Positions 59,857-64,000 of a stretch of DNA of 64,000 nucleotides are shown piece by piece. The notes under the pieces were generated by a model. It was not told the origin of the DNA, made no database searches, and worked only from the letters and a program-made list of their open reading frames with translations. Source of the stretch: CAZCTC01 sp964501335 (GTDB lineage Bacteria; Chloroflexota; Anaerolineae; B4-G1; SLSP01); the NCBI GenBank assembly GCA_964501335.1, contig CAZCTC010000028.1, forward strand, positions 29,125 through 93,124, written 5' to 3'. Each line of letters opens with the position of its first letter. Positions within the stretch are counted from its first letter, which is position 1. A program made the translations under genes and the position numbers.

Positions 59857-61185
59857 TCATTTCACCGGGGTGAGACCGGCTGCTGTAAGCACCTCTGCCA
59901 TGGCGCGGCTGGCTGCAATGGCCTGTTCGGCGCGGGCCCGCAGCTCCTCCGGCGTTCCGGGGCGGCGGGCCAACCCTTCTTCCTGAGCCGCCAGGGCCGT
60001 CGCCACGGCTACACGCGGGAAGAGGAAGGCCTCATCCATCGTCGGTAAAATGTGATCTTCGCGTAGTCCTTGCACCTCAGCGCAGCGAGCCAGCTCACGC
60101 GCCGCCGCCACAGCCATGGCGTCGGTAATGGTACGGGCCTGTACATCCAGCACCCCCCGGAAGATACCCGGGAAGGCCAGCGAGTTATTGACCTGGTTGG
60201 GAAAGTCGCTGCGGCCGGTGCCCACGATTCGGGCTCCGGCGGCCCGGGCGGCCTGCGGCCAGATCTCCGGCACGGGATTCGCTCCGGCGATGACGATGGC
60301 CGAAGGGGCCATGGCGCTGATCCATTCGGGGCGCAGGGTGTCGGGACCGGGACGGCTGAAGGCGATCAAGAGGTCGGCGCCGCGCAGGGTTTCGGCGGGG
60401 CCGCCGGTGATCCGTTCGGCGTTGCTTTCCAGGGCGATGGCCCACTGCGGGGCGATCGCGGCCTGCGCTTCCAGGTCGCCCCGGCCGGGATGGAGGATGC
60501 CGTGTTCATCGCAGGCGACGAGGGCGGCCGGATCGGCACCGGCGGCTTTGAGCAGGCGATAGGCGGCGACGTTGGCGGCGCCCATGCCGACCATGGCGAT
60601 TTTGACTTTGTCCAGCGATTTCCCTACGATTTGCAGGGCATTTTCCACCGCGGCCAGGATCACCGTGGCGGTGCCCTGTTGATCGTCGTGCCAGACCGGA
60701 ATGGACATCTCACGCCGCAGCTGATCGAGGATGCCGAAGCATTTGGGCTGGGCGATATCTTCCAGATTGATGCCGCCGAAGGAAGGTTCCAGGGCTTTGA
60801 CGGTAGCCATGAAGAGTTCGGGATCGCGGGCATTGAGGACCAGTGGGATGGTATCGACGCCGCCGAGCAGTTTGAAAAGCAGGGCTTTGCCTTCCATGAC
60901 GGGGAGGGCGGCTGCGGGGCCGATGTCGCCCAGGCCCAGGACGCGGGTGCCGTCGGAGACGACGGCGATGGTGTTGCCGCGGTTGGTCAGTTCCCAGACG
61001 GCTTCGGGGTCGGCATGGATGATGCGGCTGGGGACGGCGACGCCGGGGGTGTACCAGACGGCAAAGTCATCCAGACTTTGGACGGGAACTTTGGGAGCGG
61101 TCTGGATTTTGCCGCGATAGAGGGGGTGGCGCCGGCGGGCCTCATCTTCAAAGCGTTGTCCGGGGCGAGAATTGTTTTCTGCCAT
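59857..61185 (-). CDS. NAD(P)-dependent malic enzyme
   Basis: This 442-residue cytosolic enzyme converts malate to pyruvate and CO2 with NAD(P)+ reduction. Malic enzyme motifs are YTPGVAVPS, SDGTRVLGLGDIGP, MEGKALLFKLLGG, GGINLEDIAQPKCF, VWHDDQQGTATV and the Rossmann motif GMGAANVAAYRLL. It is the short form without the phosphotransacetylase-like C-terminal domain found in MaeB. The start at 61185 follows AAGGAG. Palindromic repeat copy 9 sits just upstream in the leader or promoter region. Confidence 0.94.
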   Translation of the reverse strand: MAENNSRPGQRFEDEARRRHPLYRGKIQTAPKVPVQSLDDFAVWYTPGVAVPSRIIHADPEAVWELTNRGNTIAVVSDGTRVLGLGDIGPAAALPVMEGKALLFKLLGGVDTIPLVLNARDPELFMATVKALEPSFGGINLEDIAQPKCFGILDQLRREMSIPVWHDDQQGTATVILAAVENALQIVGKSLDKVKIAMVGMGAANVAAYRLLKAAGADPAALVACDEHGILHPGRGDLEAQAAIAPQWAIALESNAERITGGPAETLRGADLLIAFSRPGPDTLRPEWISAMAPSAIVIAGANPVPEIWPQAARAAGARIVGTGRSDFPNQVNNSLAFPGIFRGVLDVQARTITDAMAVAAARELARCAEVQGLREDHILPTMDEAFLFPRVAVATALAAQEEGLARRPGTPEELRARAEQAIAASRAMAEVLTAAGLTPVK

Positions 61186-61204
61186 GGAGTTCTCCTTATT
61201 AATG

Positions 61205-61322
61205 AGTATATTTGCGGCGGCTTTCCGAAGCCGCCGCAAATATGAATAAAAACAACCTCTCTGCCTGCTTCGCACAGCGCGTCGTTTCGAGCCCCCAAAA
61301 AGCCTTTTGCGGGGTATTAAAA
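61205..61322 (+). repeat. Palindromic intergenic repeat, copy 9
   Basis: A perfect 16-bp stem (61208-61223 with 61228-61243), core GCGGCGGC, with loop TCCG. GAATAAAAACAACCTCTC, GCGCGTCG, CCCCCAAAAAGCC and TTTTGCGGGGTATTAAAA follow. It lies between the divergent malic enzyme and PatB genes. Confidence 0.85.
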
Positions 61323-61358
61323 ATCAGCTATAGACGCGTGCAGAAACTATACCTCAAA

Positions 61359-61385
61359 TTGCTGAAAGTGCTTTTGTGATACAAT
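61359..61385 (+). promoter_or_regulatory. Possible promoter of the PatB-type gene
   Basis: It reads TTGCTG, 15 nt, TACAAT, about 35 nt before the start. Confidence 0.4.
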
Positions 61386-61419
61386 GGCCGGCGGATGCAC
61401 TTTGTAACAGGAGAAAAAC

Positions 61420-62583
61420 ATGGCTTACGACTTCGATACTATTACAGATCGCCGCCATACGGATTGCATCAAATGGGATGCATACGGAGACGATGTATTG
61501 CCGATGTGGGTGGCCGATATGGATTTTCAGGCTCCCGAACCGGTCATGCAGGCTCTGAAAAGACAGGTCGAGCATGGCATTTACGGCTACGGCCATGAAC
61601 CTAAGGAATTGCGCCCCGTGATTCTGGAGCGTTTGCAGCGGCTTTATGGGTGGAGGGTGGATCCTGAAGCGTTGATCTTTCTCCCAGGCGTGGTGCCGGG
61701 TTTCAATCTGGCCTGCCGGGCTTTGGTTCAGCCGGGCGCGGGGCTGTTGATTCAGACTCCTGTCTATCCGCCGATTGTGACGGTGGCGGAACGGACCGGA
61801 TTGCGGCGCTGCCATGCGGAGCTGGTTCAGCAGGCTGACGGCCGTTATGAGATCGACTTTGATTCTTTTGAGCGGGCCGCCGCTGAAGCGGCGGGCGGAC
61901 TTTTCATTCTCTGTAATCCACACAATCCGGTGGGCCGGGTCTTCCGTCGGGATGAATTGGAACGGATGGCAGAGATCTGTCTGCGGCATCGGCTGTGGAT
62001 TGTTTCGGATGAGATCCACTGTGATTTGCTTTTCGATGGCCGGGAGCATCTGCCGATTGCGACGCTGGGGCCGGAGGTGGCGGCCCGGACGGTGACCTTG
62101 ATGGCGCCCAGCAAGACGTTCAATGTGGCGGGGCTCTATTGTTCGGTGGCGATTGTCGAAGATCCCGAGCTGCGGGCGCGGTATAACGATTTTCGGACGG
62201 ATCTGATCCCTTATGTGAATATCACGGGGTATACGGCGGCACTGGCCGGTTATCGCGACGGGCAACCCTGGCTGGAGGCGTTGCTGGCCTATCTGGAATC
62301 CAATCGGGATTTTCTGACGGCCTACGTTAAGGAAAATTTGCCGGGGGTGCGGATGCTGACGCCGGAAGGGACCTATCTGGCCTGGCTGGATTGTCGGGGG
62401 ACAAATCTGGGGGAGAACCCGCATAAGTTTTTTCTGCGGGAGGCCCGGGTAGCGGTTAACGACGGCGTAACATTCGGGCCGGGTGGGGAGGGATTTGTGC
62501 GGCTGAATTTCGGTTGTCCGCGCGCTCTGCTGATTGAGGGATTGGAGCGGATGCGGCGGGCCTTGCAGGGAAGAAGTGCTTAG
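61420..62583 (+). CDS. PatB/MalY-type PLP aminotransferase (probable cystathionine beta-lyase)
   Basis: This 387-residue fold-type I PLP enzyme has the PLP lysine Lys232 in APSKTFN. Family-specific features are RRHTDCIKWD, MWVADMDF, CNPHNPVGRVF and SDEIHCDL. PatB/MalY enzymes split C-S bonds of cystathionine or other cysteine conjugates. ACAGGAG precedes the ATG at 61420. The hairpin at 62610 ends the gene. Confidence 0.93.
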   Translation: MAYDFDTITDRRHTDCIKWDAYGDDVLPMWVADMDFQAPEPVMQALKRQVEHGIYGYGHEPKELRPVILERLQRLYGWRVDPEALIFLPGVVPGFNLACRALVQPGAGLLIQTPVYPPIVTVAERTGLRRCHAELVQQADGRYEIDFDSFERAAAEAAGGLFILCNPHNPVGRVFRRDELERMAEICLRHRLWIVSDEIHCDLLFDGREHLPIATLGPEVAARTVTLMAPSKTFNVAGLYCSVAIVEDPELRARYNDFRTDLIPYVNITGYTAALAGYRDGQPWLEALLAYLESNRDFLTAYVKENLPGVRMLTPEGTYLAWLDCRGTNLGENPHKFFLREARVAVNDGVTFGPGGEGFVRLNFGCPRALLIEGLERMRRALQGRSA

Positions 62584-62609
62584 GGTAAGGGCGCTGAGAA
62601 AAAGGTCAA

Positions 62610-62649
62610 TATGAAATTCGCCCGCCTTCCGAGGCGGGCGAATTTCATA
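62610..62649. terminator. Shared hairpin between PatB and lipoate ligase genes
   Basis: A perfect 17-bp stem (62610-62626 with 62633-62649) around TTCCGA with TATGAAATT/AATTTCATA ends. The genes converge on it. Confidence 0.75.
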
Positions 62650-62653
62650 AAAA

Positions 62654-63403
62654 TCATCTCATCCCTACCCATTCGGGTGAGGCATATTTCTGTGTTGCCA
62701 GCTCGCGGGCACGGGCCATTTCCTTTATAGAGTATTCTCCTGGGGCGATTTCCCGGTTGCGGCTGAAGGCTTCTTCTAAGGCTGTAACCACGGCGGATCG
62801 GGGCAGCGCGCGATGTTCGCTGATGCTGGTAACCCGTTTTTTGACACTGCGGACCAGCTTGTCGGCCGTTTTTTCCTGGCTGACCGTCAGCAGGGAAAAC
62901 ATCTTTTCCACGTCGACCTGATAGAGGATCGTGCCGTGTTGGAGCAGAATTCCGTTGCGGCGGGTCTGGGCATTGCCGGAGATTTTTCTTCCATCGACGG
63001 CGATGTCGTTGATCGGTTGGAATTCGGCGGGCAGTTCCAGCCGGCGCAGGGCGTCGATTACATCGTCGCAGATCAACTGGTAGGAATCGAGAATCGAGGC
63101 CGGAAAGAACTCGATGGGGGCCAGCAGGCTGTAGGTCACTTCGCCGGCAGTGTCGTGATAGACGGCCCCGCCGCCGGTGACCCGCCGGACGACGTGAACG
63201 CCGGCGCGGGCGCAGGCATCCAGATCGACTTCCTGACGCAGTCCCTGAAAATAGCCGATGGAGATGGCTGCCGGGTCCCAGCCGTAGAAGCGGATGGTGG
63301 GCAATGATTCCCCGGCGCGGATGGCTTCCATGATGGCTTCATCGAGGGCCATGTTAGTGAAGGCGTCGAAATTTTGGAAGGGGATCATGCGGAAAACGGT
63401 CAT
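62654..63403 (-). CDS. lplA: Lipoate-protein ligase, catalytic subunit
   Basis: This 249-residue protein activates lipoate with ATP and attaches it to E2 subunits or the glycine cleavage H protein. RRVTGGGAVYHD (73-84) and DGRKISGNAQ (137-146, Lys140) are the lipoate/AMP site. The large C-terminal domain of E. coli LplA is not in this gene; a small separate gene upstream supplies it. The start overlaps that gene by 4 nt, so the two are translationally coupled. No 2-oxoacid dehydrogenase gene is in the window. Confidence 0.93.
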   Translation of the reverse strand: MTVFRMIPFQNFDAFTNMALDEAIMEAIRAGESLPTIRFYGWDPAAISIGYFQGLRQEVDLDACARAGVHVVRRVTGGGAVYHDTAGEVTYSLLAPIEFFPASILDSYQLICDDVIDALRRLELPAEFQPINDIAVDGRKISGNAQTRRNGILLQHGTILYQVDVEKMFSLLTVSQEKTADKLVRSVKKRVTSISEHRALPRSAVVTALEEAFSRNREIAPGEYSIKEMARARELATQKYASPEWVGMR

Positions 63404-63684
63404 GCCAGGGCCTCCATGAGGGTGTCGGCGATGTCGGCCGCCGTGGCTCCGATCAACTGGGCCTCGTGTTGTTCGAGGATGGCTTCCAGCCGGCAGGCCA
63501 GAATCCCGGCCTCTGTCGGCAGGGAAATCCCGTTGAGGGCAGTTTCCAACTGGGGGAGGAGTTCTTCTGGGTGCAGGAAGAAATCTCCGGTGATTTTTAC
63601 GGTTTCAATCCGCTCGCTATAGGTTATTTCTACCCGGAGGAGTTTTCCTCCGGGAACTTTTTTGATGGCCTGACCCTGCCCCAT
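63400..63684 (-). CDS. Lipoate-protein ligase C-terminal-domain subunit (LplB-like)
   Basis: This 94-residue protein resembles the separate C-terminal subunit (LplB, as in Thermoplasma acidophilum) that completes LplA: GGKLLRVEITYS and KITGDFFLHPEELLPQLETAL are the family pattern. It is needed in that system for lipoate adenylation. Its gene precedes lplA and overlaps it by 4 nt, supporting a two-subunit ligase. CAAGGAGAG precedes the ATG. Confidence 0.85.
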   Translation of the reverse strand: MGQGQAIKKVPGGKLLRVEITYSERIETVKITGDFFLHPEELLPQLETALNGISLPTEAGILACRLEAILEQHEAQLIGATAADIADTLMEALA

Positions 63685-63770
63685 GGTTTTCTCTCCTTGG
63701 AAAAAGCTGGCCTAAGTTTACCATGAATCGGTAGACAGTAGAAAGTAGACAGCCTATGCAATTAGCCCGG

Positions 63771-63900
63771 AAAACGGGGGAAAAAGGCCTGTGTTCTGGC
63801 GCGCCTTCTGAGGCGCGCCAGAACACAAACAAAAAAATTCTCTCCCCCGTTTCTGCGCGGCAGTTCTTACCGAAAAAAGCCGTTTGCGGGACGCTCAAAG
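63771..63900 (+). repeat. Palindromic intergenic repeat, copy 10
   Basis: A 15-bp perfect stem (63791-63805 with 63812-63826), core GGCGCGCC, around TTCTGA. AAACAAAAAAATTCTCTC, GCGCGGCAGTTCTTACCG and GTTTGCGGGACGCTCAAA follow. The preceding CAATTAGCCCGGAAAAC recurs 150 bp later, forming a tandem pair with copy 11. Confidence 0.85.
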
Positions 63901-63920
63901 GCGATCTGGGCAATTAGCCC

Positions 63921-64000
63921 GGAAAACAAGCAAAAGAAAAAGCCTATATTTGCGGCGGCTTTCTGAAGCCCGCGAAAACATAAACAAAAAAATTCTCTCC
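63921..64000 (+). repeat. Palindromic intergenic repeat, copy 11 (cut by window end)
   Basis: The left arm TATATTTGCGGCGGCTT (63945-63961) and right arm AAGCCCGCGAAAACATA (63966-63982) mismatch at four positions, unlike the perfect stems elsewhere. The left arm resembles copy 9 and the right arm equals copy 2. The tail AAACAAAAAAATTCTCTCC begins normally. Confidence 0.75.

Overview
The window is about 55% GC and densely coding. It most likely comes from a Chloroflexota bacterium (Anaerolineae/Caldilineae-like). That placement is inferred from Thr/Pro-rich 'PTATP' surface linkers, secreted proteins carrying an (F/Y)LPxI motif, lamin-tail-domain exoproteins and many large TPR, GAF and ABC proteins. 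No 16S or marker gene was available to test it. There are no rRNA genes, CRISPR arrays, prophage genes or transposase genes.

Layout. 1-1.6 kb: 3' end of a TPR signalling protein and tRNA-Phe. 1.6-6.2 kb (minus): a GltD-like flavoprotein, then an operon of three tandem signal peptidase I paralogues, deoC and a zinc-ribbon protein. 6.6-10.3 kb: a heterodimeric ABC exporter. 10.6-13.8 kb: a multi-GAF histidine kinase. 14-21 kb: a LysE exporter, small unknowns, a geranylgeranyl-reductase-like enzyme, an HD protein and the rph operon. 21.3-24.3 kb: a metalloprotease-like lipoprotein. 24.7-28.5 kb: a LysM protein, tRNA-Gly/Cys/Leu and a GT39 glycosyltransferase. 28.5-36 kb: a degenerate receiver, an FHA protein, glgX and two secreted proteins. 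36-45.4 kb: a nitrilase, a cell-anchored pullulanase, PAP2, DUF1361, an M1-like lipoprotein and an SDR. 45.7-52.4 kb: a divergent kinase, a GNAT protein, a PHP/lamin-tail exoprotein and an SDR-AhpD fusion. 52.5-53.7 kb: bL25 and a membrane protein. 54-59.4 kb: a complete branched-chain amino-acid-type ABC operon (livJHMGF). 59.9-64 kb: malic enzyme, a PatB-type lyase and a split lipoate ligase.

Functional links. GlgX and the anchored pullulanase suggest internal glycogen and external alpha-glucan breakdown. Several exported proteins (lipoproteins, lamin-tail proteins, metalloproteases) fit with an expanded signal peptidase set. Clear promoters share a TTGACA-N16-TACAAT-like pattern.

The most striking non-coding feature is a family of about 130-bp intergenic elements (11 copies in 64 kb). 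Each has a perfect hairpin whose stem sequence varies between copies while both arms stay complementary. The hairpin is followed by a conserved A-rich/TCTCTC block and a conserved GCGCGTCG...TTTGCGGGACG block. They occur in convergent, co-directional and divergent gaps, so they are not simply terminators.
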